Below, one piece after another: positions 1 to 9,215 of a stretch of 64,000 nucleotides of DNA. Both the position numbers and the translations under genes were made by a program. The DNA is from UBA2108 sp963925495. Lineage in GTDB: Bacteria > Bacteroidota > Bacteroidia > Flavobacteriales_G > Salibacteraceae. The DNA lies in assembly GCA_963925495.1 (NCBI GenBank), contig CAWUST010000010.1:1-64000 (forward strand), in the 5' to 3' direction. Below the pieces are notes generated by a model, which was given only the letters and a program-made list of their open reading frames with translations, was not told where the DNA came from and searched no databases. How positions within the stretch are numbered: the first letter of the stretch is position 1; each line of letters begins with the position of its first letter.

Positions 1-3000
1 GTAGAAGCTAAAAACTATGGTTATGGTATTTACCATTATCGTAATTATGGAACTTCTTCTGCTCGTCAAAAGGTTCAGAATAATATGATTTCTATTACAG
101 GTGGTTCTGGTTATCATTATGGTTTGTATTCTCGGGATGCAAATTATACGGATTATGATTTTAACAGTATCAGTATAGAGAAAGGAAATGCATATCCTGT
201 TTATTTATATCGAGGAAATGGAGTAAACTTTAGAAATAATGTTATGGCTTCAGGGGGAACTTACTACAGATATTATCAAAGTGGTTCTCAAACAAGGAGT
301 AATAACGTATGGTGGGCTCCTAATGCAACTCGTTTTCTTGGAAACCTTGGTAGTAGCTTACTTAATGTAGATCCTAAATTCAAATCAAAAACTAATTTAC
401 ATTCAACAAGCACAGCTTGTCATAATTCAGGTGTTGCAGTAAGTGGTGTAACTAAAGATATTGATGGCGAAACTCGCTGTCCGGGTACAGGTTGTCCTGG
501 CGCTGCAAGTGCTCCAGATAGGGGTGCAGATGAGTATTATTTACCAAACTACGATGCCTCTCCTTCAAGTCTTGGTTTATCTCCATGTTCTGGTGCACAA
601 GATGTTAAGATTCAAGTATCAAATGCGGGTTTAGTTAATATGACTTCGTTTAGAGTTGATTGGTCTATAGCTGGTGTTGCTCAAACTGCTTTAGTTGTAA
701 GTTCTTCGTCTCTTGCAGCTGGCGCTGATACAATAGTAACATTAGGTTCTCATACTTTTGTAAGTGGTATATCTTACAACATGGTTTATAGAACTTCACT
801 GCCAAGTGGTAGAACTGATCAACAAATGTCTAATGATACCTTGAAAGAGTCGTTGAAAAATGCATTAGCTGGTAATTTAAGAATTGGTTCTGGTGGAGAT
901 TACCCTGGTTTAGATGATGCAGCAAAAGCATTGATGCAGCTTGGTATTTGTGGTCCTGTAACTTTACAACTTTTAGATTCAACATTCAAAGAGACTGTTA
1001 CTTTTAAAAATATTGCTGGAAATAGCAGTGTTAATCCAATTTCAATTGTTAGTCACCCGTCAAATACTAAGATGGCTATTATTGAAGGTTCAGTTACTCT
1101 AACCGGTGTTACTCATTTTACAATAAAAGGAGTTGAGTTTATTGGAACCAGTAATACAATCGTTGTTAAAGATGACAAAGTAACTAATGTGAAAATTGAC
1201 AGTAACGTATTTACTCTAGGAAGATCAGGTTATGCGTTTTATGATGGTAATAGTAACTCTCAAAATATGGATTCAATTTGGTTTACTAACAATAAAGTAA
1301 ATGGAGGATATGGTGGTCTATACATATATGGAGGTTCTTCTACTCGAGAGTCGAATATTGTTATTGAGAATAATAAAATAGAAGGTTTTGCACAATATGG
1401 AATTTATTTCTGGTATGGTAAAAATCTTTCCTTACGTGGAAACACTGTAAAATCCGGAAAAGGTCTTGCTAGTTATCCATATGCTGTTTATTCTTGGTAC
1501 ATTAATAACTTGAATATAACAGAAAACCAATTGCATGCTTATGGTGCAGGTGGTGGATATGGAATTTATGCTAGGTACTTGAACTATAGTGGAGCATCAA
1601 GTAGAGATAGTTTAGTAATGACTAATAACTTTATTTCAGTATCTCATACACAAGCTGACTATACGCATTATGGTGCATATTTGTACTATTGCTATAGAAC
1701 TAAAGCGTATCACAATAACTTTAACGTAGAGTCTAGTTATAGCAATGCTTACGCACTTTATACCTACCGTAACAATAGTTCTACATTTAAAAATAATATT
1801 ATAGCAACAAAAGGAGCAACAACTTGGCGGGAAAATTATAGTTCTTTAACAAGAGACTATAATGCTTATTGGAATGGTTCTGTTGGTGTTAGTGGTATTA
1901 ATGGAGGAAGGCTTGGCTCTAATTCTATTGTTACTAATCACCGTTACAAAAAACCTCAAGAAGGGGACTTACGTGTAAATAGCATTCAATTGGATAGTGC
2001 TGGTGTAAACCTTGGTGTTAGAACTGATATATTTGGTTCTATCAGAAACAATCCGCCAGATATTGGTGCGTATGAATTCGATCCATGTTATTTTGATGCG
2101 GTTGCCATGAAATATTTTTCGAGATACGTTCAAATACCAAATTCTCAATCGGTAAAAATGTATGGTACTGTTGGTAATATTGGTTTAGATTCAATAACGG
2201 GTGTTGATGCTAATGGCTCTGTTGGAACAAATACTGCGAATCTTTCTTTAGGCACAATAAAAACAGATAGTAGTAAAGATTTCTCTTTTGTTGTTCCTTT
2301 GACAGGTACATCAGGAATTATTAATGCTAGTTTATTTACTACCTTGAATGAAACTGATTGTGATGTATTGAATGATACTTTGAAATATAAATTTGAATCA
2401 ACAGATAGTGTTTATGCTTATGATGATAGTACTTTTAATAATACTTTAGGCTATAATTACCCAGGTACTGGTGAATTTGGAAACGTTTTTGAAATATTCA
2501 ATACAGATACATTTACTTCTGGTACTTTTAGATTAGATGGTCCTACTCAAGGAGCAACTGTTCGTTTGTTGATTTATAATTATATTGATTCTACTAACAC
2601 TCCTGGCGCAGTGCTTGATTCTACTCGTGCATTTGTTGTAGGTAAGGCTGGTACTGGGTGGTATACATTAGAATTTGGTTGTGCAGGTGTAGTTGCCACA
2701 CCCGGTAAATACTTAGTTACCATTGAGCAATCTAATCCTGTTCGAATGAATTTGGCTATAAATACGGATGGTGTTGGCAATCAGTATTCACGTTGGGAAA
2801 GAGCAACTGGCGGTTCATGGAATGATTTATACGCTAGTTCTAGTTCTGCTGTTAAAAATGCAGTTTTAGGATTGAGAGTTAATTTGGGAGACGTTGCTTC
2901 AAACGATGTATTGCCTGCTTCTTCATTTATTTGTAATAACAGTAGTACATACTTGAAAATGAATAAGAAATATGCTAGGCAAATTTGGTCTAATGGCTTA

Positions 3001-4500
3001 TTATTTGATTCAATTTTAGTGACTAATCCTGGTGTTTATAAAGTTACGGCTTGGGATGCAATTGGTTGTGAATTTACAGATAGTACTATTGCTGCTAAAG
3101 CTATACCAATTGTTGTAACTGGAACTCCAATTCAAGCTACATGTGGATTGAGTGATGGTTCTATATCTTTAGCAATAACTGGTGCTTACCCTCCTCATAC
3201 CTATTCATGGAATAATGGAGATACCGCTAAAAACATTAGTGGTGTTTCAGGAGATGATTATACTGTAATTGTAACGGATTCATTGGGTTGTCAAAATTCT
3301 CAATCTGTGAAAGTGCTTGGTGCCTTTCCAATCGTATCAGGTATTTGGACTTACCCTACTTGTAATGGAGATAATAATGGAACGGCAACTTCTAATGTGA
3401 AGAAGGGAGTATTGCCTTATACTTACAAATGGAATACTGGTGGATCTACTAGTAATTCTACCAATACTAATCTTCCTTCTGGTTCTTATGTAGTTGATGT
3501 AACAGATGCAAGTGGTTGTGTTACTAAAGATACAGTAGTAGTTCAAGATCCTGCTGTTCTTGTAACAAAAAACGTTGTAATTGCTCCTACTGCTTGTAAA
3601 TTGGCTGATGCAAGTGCAGAAGCTCAAATGAATGGCGGCTTATCTCCTTACAATTTCTTATGGAGTGATGGGCAAATAAGTGGTAAGGCTGTTGGTTTAA
3701 CTAAAGGAGTTTATGATGTAACTATTACAGATAGTTTAGGTTGTGTTGTTATTTCAAAAATGAGAGTAACAGATCCTAATTCTCCTGTGTCTATTCCTAA
3801 TGATCTGTTATTAGATTGTAGTTATGATACTACCACTGTAAAAGTTAATATTCTAGGTGGTACAGGTCCATTTAATTATACTTGGGATTATAGAAATACA
3901 AGAACATCTTCTATTGCTGGTGTTGCTTCTGGTCGTTACAAACTTCATTTAGTAGATGCTAAAGGTTGTGATCACGATACAATTGTTGTGATATCTGCTC
4001 CAACTGCTATTAATGTTAAATTTGATGACATAGTTGATAGTGCTGGTTCGCAAAAAGCTACTGCAAATTCTACTGGAGGATCTCCTGCTTATTCTTGGAA
4101 TTGGTCTCCTTCTGGAGAAACAACTCAAAGAGCGGTTAATTTAAAAAGTGGCGTAAACACTGTTGAAGTTGTAGATGCAAAAGGTTGTTCTTTCACTTAT
4201 CAACTGAATGTTGAGGTTACTACCACAAGTATTAGTTATTTGAATAACCCTGCGGTTTTCAATATCTATCCTAATCCTACTGAAGGAAATGTATATGTTG
4301 ATTTAAATCTTAATACTGAAGATAATGTAAGAATTAGAGTTCTTAACTCTTTAGGAAAAGTTGTTGAAACTATTGAAAGAGACAATGTTGTTCAAGATAA
4401 ATTTACGATTGACTTAAGTAATTACTCAGTTGGAATTTACCTAATTGAGACTAAAATTGGTTCTGAAAAAGTTGTAAGTAGAATTCAACTTTCAAAATAG
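1..4500 (+). CDS. Giant secreted beta-helix / SprB-repeat protein with T9SS sorting domain (5' truncated by window)
   Basis: The reading frame is open from base 1, so the true start lies outside the window; about 1,499 codons are visible. The first ~2.1 kb is rich in Asn, Tyr and Gly, with recurring NN-x-I and YGIY patterns typical of right-handed parallel beta-helix (NosD-like) repeats. From about 3120 to 3760 there are three SprB-like repeats, each with a Cys-x-GxxDG/NG opening, a central Y-x-W segment and a VTDxxGC ending. The last ~80 residues (from about 4255) are a type A T9SS C-terminal sorting domain (NIYPNPTEGNVYVDL, then GIYLIE and a basic tail). The protein is probably exported and anchored on or released from the cell surface, perhaps as an adhesin. 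A strong terminator follows directly. The ligand is unknown. Confidence 0.88.
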   Translation, partial: VEAKNYGYGIYHYRNYGTSSARQKVQNNMISITGGSGYHYGLYSRDANYTDYDFNSISIEKGNAYPVYLYRGNGVNFRNNVMASGGTYYRYYQSGSQTRSNNVWWAPNATRFLGNLGSSLLNVDPKFKSKTNLHSTSTACHNSGVAVSGVTKDIDGETRCPGTGCPGAASAPDRGADEYYLPNYDASPSSLGLSPCSGAQDVKIQVSNAGLVNMTSFRVDWSIAGVAQTALVVSSSSLAAGADTIVTLGSHTFVSGISYNMVYRTSLPSGRTDQQMSNDTLKESLKNALAGNLRIGSGGDYPGLDDAAKALMQLGICGPVTLQLLDSTFKETVTFKNIAGNSSVNPISIVSHPSNTKMAIIEGSVTLTGVTHFTIKGVEFIGTSNTIVVKDDKVTNVKIDSNVFTLGRSGYAFYDGNSNSQNMDSIWFTNNKVNGGYGGLYIYGGSSTRESNIVIENNKIEGFAQYGIYFWYGKNLSLRGNTVKSGKGLASYPYAVYSWYINNLNITENQLHAYGAGGGYGIYARYLNYSGASSRDSLVMTNNFISVSHTQADYTHYGAYLYYCYRTKAYHNNFNVESSYSNAYALYTYRNNSSTFKNNIIATKGATTWRENYSSLTRDYNAYWNGSVGVSGINGGRLGSNSIVTNHRYKKPQEGDLRVNSIQLDSAGVNLGVRTDIFGSIRNNPPDIGAYEFDPCYFDAVAMKYFSRYVQIPNSQSVKMYGTVGNIGLDSITGVDANGSVGTNTANLSLGTIKTDSSKDFSFVVPLTGTSGIINASLFTTLNETDCDVLNDTLKYKFESTDSVYAYDDSTFNNTLGYNYPGTGEFGNVFEIFNTDTFTSGTFRLDGPTQGATVRLLIYNYIDSTNTPGAVLDSTRAFVVGKAGTGWYTLEFGCAGVVATPGKYLVTIEQSNPVRMNLAINTDGVGNQYSRWERATGGSWNDLYASSSSAVKNAVLGLRVNLGDVASNDVLPASSFICNNSSTYLKMNKKYARQIWSNGLLFDSILVTNPGVYKVTAWDAIGCEFTDSTIAAKAIPIVVTGTPIQATCGLSDGSISLAITGAYPPHTYSWNNGDTAKNISGVSGDDYTVIVTDSLGCQNSQSVKVLGAFPIVSGIWTYPTCNGDNNGTATSNVKKGVLPYTYKWNTGGSTSNSTNTNLPSGSYVVDVTDASGCVTKDTVVVQDPAVLVTKNVVIAPTACKLADASAEAQMNGGLSPYNFLWSDGQISGKAVGLTKGVYDVTITDSLGCVVISKMRVTDPNSPVSIPNDLLLDCSYDTTTVKVNILGGTGPFNYTWDYRNTRTSSIAGVASGRYKLHLVDAKGCDHDTIVVISAPTAINVKFDDIVDSAGSQKATANSTGGSPAYSWNWSPSGETTQRAVNLKSGVNTVEVVDAKGCSFTYQLNVEVTTTSISYLNNPAVFNIYPNPTEGNVYVDLNLNTEDNVRIRVLNSLGKVVETIERDNVVQDKFTIDLSNYSVGIYLIETKIGSEKVVSRIQLSK

Positions 4501-4517
4501 AATAATTAATTTTATTG

Positions 4518-4554
4518 AAACCCTATTCCGGAATTCGGAATAGGGTTTTTTTTT
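4518..4554 (+). terminator. Intrinsic terminator after the T9SS giant protein, flush with menF
   Basis: A perfect 13-bp stem (4518-4530 with 4536-4548) closes a GAATT loop and runs into nine T residues. The menF ATG lies 12 bases beyond the T tract. Confidence 0.9.
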
Positions 4555-4565
4555 GCCCAAATAGT

Positions 4566-5570
4566 ATGAAATTTCATTGGAGTCCTTTAGGTGAATCGGA
4601 TGTTTTTAGTCTGAAAGATATTGTCAATTCAAAGAATGGGCGATTTAATCCTGAAAATACAAATATTGTATTTGCTCCTTTCGATACTGAATCTTGTGAT
4701 CCAATTATTTTTTCTGGTGTTAAAGAGAGATTTCTAGATATTTCTGAATTTTCGAAAAAATCGGTTGAAATTTTAGATTTTTCGAATCAAAATTTTGATA
4801 AATATAGAAGTTCAGTCGAGCAAGCTATATCGGATTGCAATAAAGGTTTATTTTCGAAAATAGTTGTTAGTAGAAAAAAAGAGATTATAGGAAACATTGA
4901 TTTAAAGGCTATTTTTAAGGTTCTTGTAGAACGGTATTCAAATAGTTTTGTTTATTATTTTGAATTGGGTGGTGTCGTTTATATGGGCGCTACACCAGAG
5001 GAGTTGCTAAAATCAAATCAAGGTTTATGTTCTTCCGTTTCACTGGCAGGAACCATGTTAAGTAGTACTGGGAAGAATATTGATATTTGGGGCGCCAAAG
5101 AAAAGAAAGAGCAGCAAATTGTTACGGATTATCTAGAATCAAAGTATTCTAAATTTTGTTCAAATGTGACAGTTTCGGAACGAACTATTAAAAACAATGG
5201 TCCTATATGCCATCTTCACAATACAATTAGTGGTAGGCTTAAAACAGGTAAAGAAGTTAATGCGTTTCTTGATGAATTACACCCGACACCGGCAGTTTGT
5301 GGATTTCCAAAAATTGAATCCAAAAAGTGGATTTTGAAGAACGAAAGTTACGATCGCGGATTTTATACTGGCTATATTGGCTTAATTGAAAAAGCGTCTT
5401 CTAATTATTATGTAAATTTAAGATGTTTGAGAAGTAAAGAGGAAATTACAGAATTGTTTGTAGGTGGTGGTATTACTAAGGATTCGGTTGTAGAAAATGA
5501 ATTTGAGGAAACTGAACAAAAATTGAATGTTCTGCTGAATGCCATTAAAAAAATACACACTTTCGTGTAG
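4566..5570 (+). CDS. menF: Isochorismate synthase (chorismate-binding family)
   Basis: It converts chorismate to isochorismate, the entry step of menaquinone synthesis. The 334 residues carry the chorismate-binding-enzyme signatures GATPE (141-145), an LAGT segment near 160, LHPTPAVCGFP (239-248), YDRGFYTG (262-269) and GGGITKDS (300-307) followed by acidic Mg-binding residues. An in-frame TTG further upstream (4515) lies inside the terminator hairpin, so I use the ATG at 4566. It is the first gene of the men operon, and menD starts 2 bases after its stop. The gene is shorter than enterobacterial MenF, as is common in Bacteroidota. An EntC-type siderophore role is less likely given the neighbours. 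Confidence 0.93.
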   Translation: MKFHWSPLGESDVFSLKDIVNSKNGRFNPENTNIVFAPFDTESCDPIIFSGVKERFLDISEFSKKSVEILDFSNQNFDKYRSSVEQAISDCNKGLFSKIVVSRKKEIIGNIDLKAIFKVLVERYSNSFVYYFELGGVVYMGATPEELLKSNQGLCSSVSLAGTMLSSTGKNIDIWGAKEKKEQQIVTDYLESKYSKFCSNVTVSERTIKNNGPICHLHNTISGRLKTGKEVNAFLDELHPTPAVCGFPKIESKKWILKNESYDRGFYTGYIGLIEKASSNYYVNLRCLRSKEEITELFVGGGITKDSVVENEFEETEQKLNVLLNAIKKIHTFV

Positions 5571-5572
5571 GA

Positions 5573-7237
5573 ATGACCTCAAAGAATAATGCTGTATTAG
5601 TTTCTGATTTATTTGCTCAATTGGGAGGAGAATTTGTGGTTATATCTCCCGGAAGTAGAAATGCGCCATTAATTAAATGTTTTCAAAGCTTTGACTCTAT
5701 TCAGTGTGTTTCTATCGTGGATGAAAGAAGTGCAGCATTTTTTGCTCTGGGGATTTCTTTGGCCACAAAAAAGCCTGTAGCGTTGGTATGTACCTCTGGA
5801 ACGGCCTTGTTGAATTATTCTCCAGCAATTGCTGAGGCTTACTATTTAGGGGTTCCTTTAATTGTAATTAGCGCAGATCGACCAGGTATTAGAATTGATA
5901 AAGGAGAAGGTCAAAGTATTAGGCAACAAAATGTTTATCAAAATTTTCAAAAAGGTTTTTTAAATATAGAGGAAGAACACTGTTTCGAAAAAGAGATAGT
6001 CGAAAAGTTAAAAAATATTTTACGTAATTCAATTTCGGAAAAACACGGTCCCGTTCATTTTAATTTGCCCTTTTCTGAACCACTTTACGACGAGGGTGAA
6101 AATAATTCGAAATTCGATAATGTTAATTTTGATACCGCTATTATTGAAACCAACTTAAAATTGGATCTTGTTTATATTGAAAGATGGAATAAATCTAAAA
6201 GAAAATTGTTGCTATGCGGGCGATTGGAAAAATCCAATAAGTTAAATCAAGCGCTAATTGAATTAAGTAAGAATAGCGATATAATTATTCTTTTTGAATC
6301 TGTATCTAATTTAGATTCAAATTGTGGGATTGGTACAATTGATCGAACATTATCAGCACTCAGCATAAAAGACATTCAACCTGATTTAGTAGTTACCCTT
6401 GGTGAGCATATTATTTCTAAAAGAATAAAAGAGTTTTTAAAGAGAATCAAGAACCTTGAACATTGGCATATTAGCGACAATGATGAACTTATGGATACAT
6501 TCGAGTGTAAAAGTTTATCCATTAAAACTACGGCTGAATTATTTCTTAAAAACATTAATTATCAAAATATTCAAAAGGGTTCGGATTATTCAAATACCTG
6601 GAAAACGAATGAGCTCATAGGTAAAAATTTACATAATGAGTTTTTATTAAATGTTCCATTTTCGGATTTACAGGTTTTTGATATTGTTTTGAATGCAATT
6701 CCAAATAATTTTCACTTGCAAAGTGGTAACAGTAGCGTCATTCGGTACATTCAGCTTTTTGATTATAACCAATGGAAGAGTTGCCATGCAAATCGTGGAA
6801 CTAGTGGAATTGAGGGAAGTACGTCCACTGCTGTTGGGTTTAGTTTTGCAGCGAAAGAACCTACTTTATTAATTACAGGGGACATTAGTTTTTTGTACGA
6901 TTCCAATGGGTTGTGGAATAATTCTATTCGCTCTGATTTTAGAATTATTGTAATAAATAATGGAGGTGGTGGAATTTTTAGATTTATTCCAGGCCCTCAA
7001 ACTGTCCCAAATCACGAAGAGTTTTTTGAGACTACCCATAATATAGATTTACAGCGTATAGCAAAGGCTTTTGGGTTTGATTTTGGAAGGGCTGACAATA
7101 AAAACGAGTTACTAGAATCGCTTGAGTCTTTTTTCATTCCTTCAATTGTTCCGAAAATATTGGAGATTCAAACTCCAAGAAAACTAAACTCAGAAATATT
7201 AAAAGAGTACTTTAGTTATATTGAAAAAAATAAATAA
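5573..7237 (+). CDS. menD: 2-succinyl-5-enolpyruvyl-6-hydroxy-3-cyclohexene-1-carboxylate synthase (SEPHCHC synthase)
   Basis: A thiamine-diphosphate enzyme that joins 2-oxoglutarate to isochorismate with loss of CO2. At 554 residues it is a normal MenD length. Visible signatures are the N-terminal VISPGSRNAPL segment and the DERSAAFFALG segment, which holds the glutamate that activates ThDP. Towards the C terminus lies the ThDP/Mg motif GDISFLYDSNGL, followed by INNGGGGIF. The gene starts 2 bases after menF and is followed 27 bases later by menA, so translation within the operon is probably coupled. No oddities are visible. Confidence 0.95.
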   Translation: MTSKNNAVLVSDLFAQLGGEFVVISPGSRNAPLIKCFQSFDSIQCVSIVDERSAAFFALGISLATKKPVALVCTSGTALLNYSPAIAEAYYLGVPLIVISADRPGIRIDKGEGQSIRQQNVYQNFQKGFLNIEEEHCFEKEIVEKLKNILRNSISEKHGPVHFNLPFSEPLYDEGENNSKFDNVNFDTAIIETNLKLDLVYIERWNKSKRKLLLCGRLEKSNKLNQALIELSKNSDIIILFESVSNLDSNCGIGTIDRTLSALSIKDIQPDLVVTLGEHIISKRIKEFLKRIKNLEHWHISDNDELMDTFECKSLSIKTTAELFLKNINYQNIQKGSDYSNTWKTNELIGKNLHNEFLLNVPFSDLQVFDIVLNAIPNNFHLQSGNSSVIRYIQLFDYNQWKSCHANRGTSGIEGSTSTAVGFSFAAKEPTLLITGDISFLYDSNGLWNNSIRSDFRIIVINNGGGGIFRFIPGPQTVPNHEEFFETTHNIDLQRIAKAFGFDFGRADNKNELLESLESFFIPSIVPKILEIQTPRKLNSEILKEYFSYIEKNK

Positions 7238-7264
7238 TTTGTTGATTTATTAAATTAAGCAGTT

Positions 7265-8173
7265 TTGGATATAGTTAAAGTTTGGTTAAGTGCCTTTAGA
7301 CTAAAAACTCTTCCTTTAGCGTTTTCATGCATTATAATGGGGTCTGTTTTGGCTTTTAAAACGGGTTCTTTTAATTTACCCGTATTTTTATTGGCCCTTT
7401 TTACAACCTTGTCTCTTCAAGTTTTGAGCAATTTAGCCAATGATTATGGTGATGCAGTAAAGGGAACGGATAATGAAAATAGAATTGGGCCACCTAGAGC
7501 GGTTCAAAGTGGATTAATATCAAAAGAAAACATGAAAAAAGGAGTTGTTGTTTTTGCAATTATCTCACTTGTTTCTGGGTTAGCTCTTTTGTATATTTCC
7601 TTTGAAGTTATCAATATTAATTTTATCGGATTCGTTTTTCTAGGGCTTTTGTCAATTGCAGCCGCGATTAAATATACAGTAGGAAAAAATGCATTTGGCT
7701 ATATGAGTTTAGGTGATTTATTTGTTTTCTTATTTTTTGGCTGGCTTGGAGTTATTGGAGTTTATTATCTGTACACCCATTCATTTAATATATATGCATT
7801 ATTGCCCGCAACATGCGTTGGCTTGTTTTCGGCTGGGGTTCTTAACCTGAATAACTTACGAGATATTGATAACGATAAAATGAGCAATAAAATCACAATT
7901 GCGGTTCGTTTTGGAAATGTAAATGCCAGAATTTATCATTTGATTTTACTTGTAGTTGCTTGGCTTTGTCAAATTGTTTTCGTTAGTATAAAAGGCGAGT
8001 CTGCATGGGAATGGCTTTTTATTCTTTCTTTTCCCATTTTCTTATTAAATGCGAAAAAGGTAATGAACCATAAAGAAGCTAAAGAATTAAACCCTTCATT
8101 AAAGCAATTAGCTCTAGCTACCTTTTTATTTACCATTCTATATTCTGTCGGTTTATTAATCTCTTATGCTTAA
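7265..8173 (+). CDS. menA: 1,4-dihydroxy-2-naphthoate polyprenyltransferase
   Basis: An integral-membrane UbiA-family enzyme that attaches the polyprenyl chain to 1,4-dihydroxy-2-naphthoate to give demethylmenaquinone. The 302-residue protein is strongly hydrophobic with about eight or nine membrane segments. It has the two Asp-rich prenyl-diphosphate motifs: NDYGDAVKGTD near residue 57 and NLRDIDNDK near residue 197. The only plausible start is TTG at 7265, because an in-frame stop lies just upstream and the first internal Met is within the first membrane helix. Its end overlaps menC by 8 bases. Confidence 0.93.
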   Translation: MDIVKVWLSAFRLKTLPLAFSCIIMGSVLAFKTGSFNLPVFLLALFTTLSLQVLSNLANDYGDAVKGTDNENRIGPPRAVQSGLISKENMKKGVVVFAIISLVSGLALLYISFEVININFIGFVFLGLLSIAAAIKYTVGKNAFGYMSLGDLFVFLFFGWLGVIGVYYLYTHSFNIYALLPATCVGLFSAGVLNLNNLRDIDNDKMSNKITIAVRFGNVNARIYHLILLVVAWLCQIVFVSIKGESAWEWLFILSFPIFLLNAKKVMNHKEAKELNPSLKQLALATFLFTILYSVGLLISYA

Positions 8174-9215
8174 AGCCCAATATTTTCCTTATACATTAAA
8201 ATTTAATTTTCCCGCTGGTACTTCTCGAGGTATTCTAAAAACTAAACTCACTTATTTTATCACACTTTCTGATGGAGTGAAATTTGGAATAGGAGAGTGC
8301 TCTTTGTTTAAAGGTTTAAGTTATGATGATAATTCGGATTATGAAAACGAACTCATAGAAGTAATATCTAAACTTGAAAATGAAGTAAGTATATCTGTAA
8401 TTATTGAGGACCTAAAAGAATGGCCATCGATACAGTTTGGCATAGAAACGGCATTTTTAAGCTTCAAGGCTGATAACCCATTTTACTTATTTGACAACAA
8501 TTTTTCTAATCAATTATCCGGAATTGAGATAAATGGACTGGTTTGGATGGGTGACTGGGAATTTATGTACAATCAATTAAAAGAAAAATTGGAGCTAGGG
8601 CATAGCTGCATTAAAATTAAAATTGGAGCCATTAATTTTGAAAAAGAATTAGATCTTCTAAAAAAGATTAGAAATGAATTTTCCGAGAAAGAGGTTGAAA
8701 TTCGGTTAGACGCAAATGGTGCTTTTTCTCCCAAAATCGTAGTTGAAAAATTGAAATCTCTTGCAAAATATAAAATACATAGTATAGAACAACCCATAAG
8801 AGCCAAGCAAATTAAAGAAATGAAACTTCTTTGTGAAAATCCGATTATTCCTATTGCATTGGATGAAGAGTTAATTGGAGTTGTTGATTTCCAAAAAAAG
8901 GAGTCTCTTTTACGAGAAATAAAACCTCAATATATAATACTTAAACCGGCTTTAGTCGGTGGATTTACCGGATGCAATGAATGGATTAAACTTGCAAAAA
9001 GTGTGGATATAAATTGGTGGATTACAAGTGCATTAGAATCTAACATTGGATTAAATGCAATTGCACAGTATGTGGCTTCTAAAAGCAATACCATGCCACA
9101 GGGTTTGGGTACTGGCGGGTTGTTTTCTAACAATATTTCTTCCCCTTTAGAACTGCGAAAAAACCGACTTTGGTACGGAAACTCAAAATGGGATTTATCA
9201 TTATTGAATCTATGA
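8166..9215 (+). CDS. menC: o-Succinylbenzoate synthase (enolase superfamily)
   Basis: It dehydrates SHCHC to o-succinylbenzoate. This is an enolase-superfamily fold of 349 residues. The catalytic lysine lies in KIKIG, the three metal ligands in RLDANGAF, SIEQPI and ALDEE, and the second catalytic lysine in ILKPALVGG; ITSALESNIG follows near the end. The start overlaps menA by 8 bases, and the stop overlaps the menE start as ATGA, the usual signs of translational coupling. No key residue is missing. Confidence 0.93.
   Translation: MLKAQYFPYTLKFNFPAGTSRGILKTKLTYFITLSDGVKFGIGECSLFKGLSYDDNSDYENELIEVISKLENEVSISVIIEDLKEWPSIQFGIETAFLSFKADNPFYLFDNNFSNQLSGIEINGLVWMGDWEFMYNQLKEKLELGHSCIKIKIGAINFEKELDLLKKIRNEFSEKEVEIRLDANGAFSPKIVVEKLKSLAKYKIHSIEQPIRAKQIKEMKLLCENPIIPIALDEELIGVVDFQKKESLLREIKPQYIILKPALVGGFTGCNEWIKLAKSVDINWWITSALESNIGLNAIAQYVASKSNTMPQGLGTGGLFSNNISSPLELRKNRLWYGNSKWDLSLLNL

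Noticed and set aside
4515..4565. Upstream TTG start for menF
   Set aside because: It lies within the terminator hairpin and adds 17 non-conserved residues.
9170..9211. Longer N terminus for menE
   Set aside because: It is inside menC; the ATG at 9212 overlaps the menC stop as ATGA, the usual coupling.
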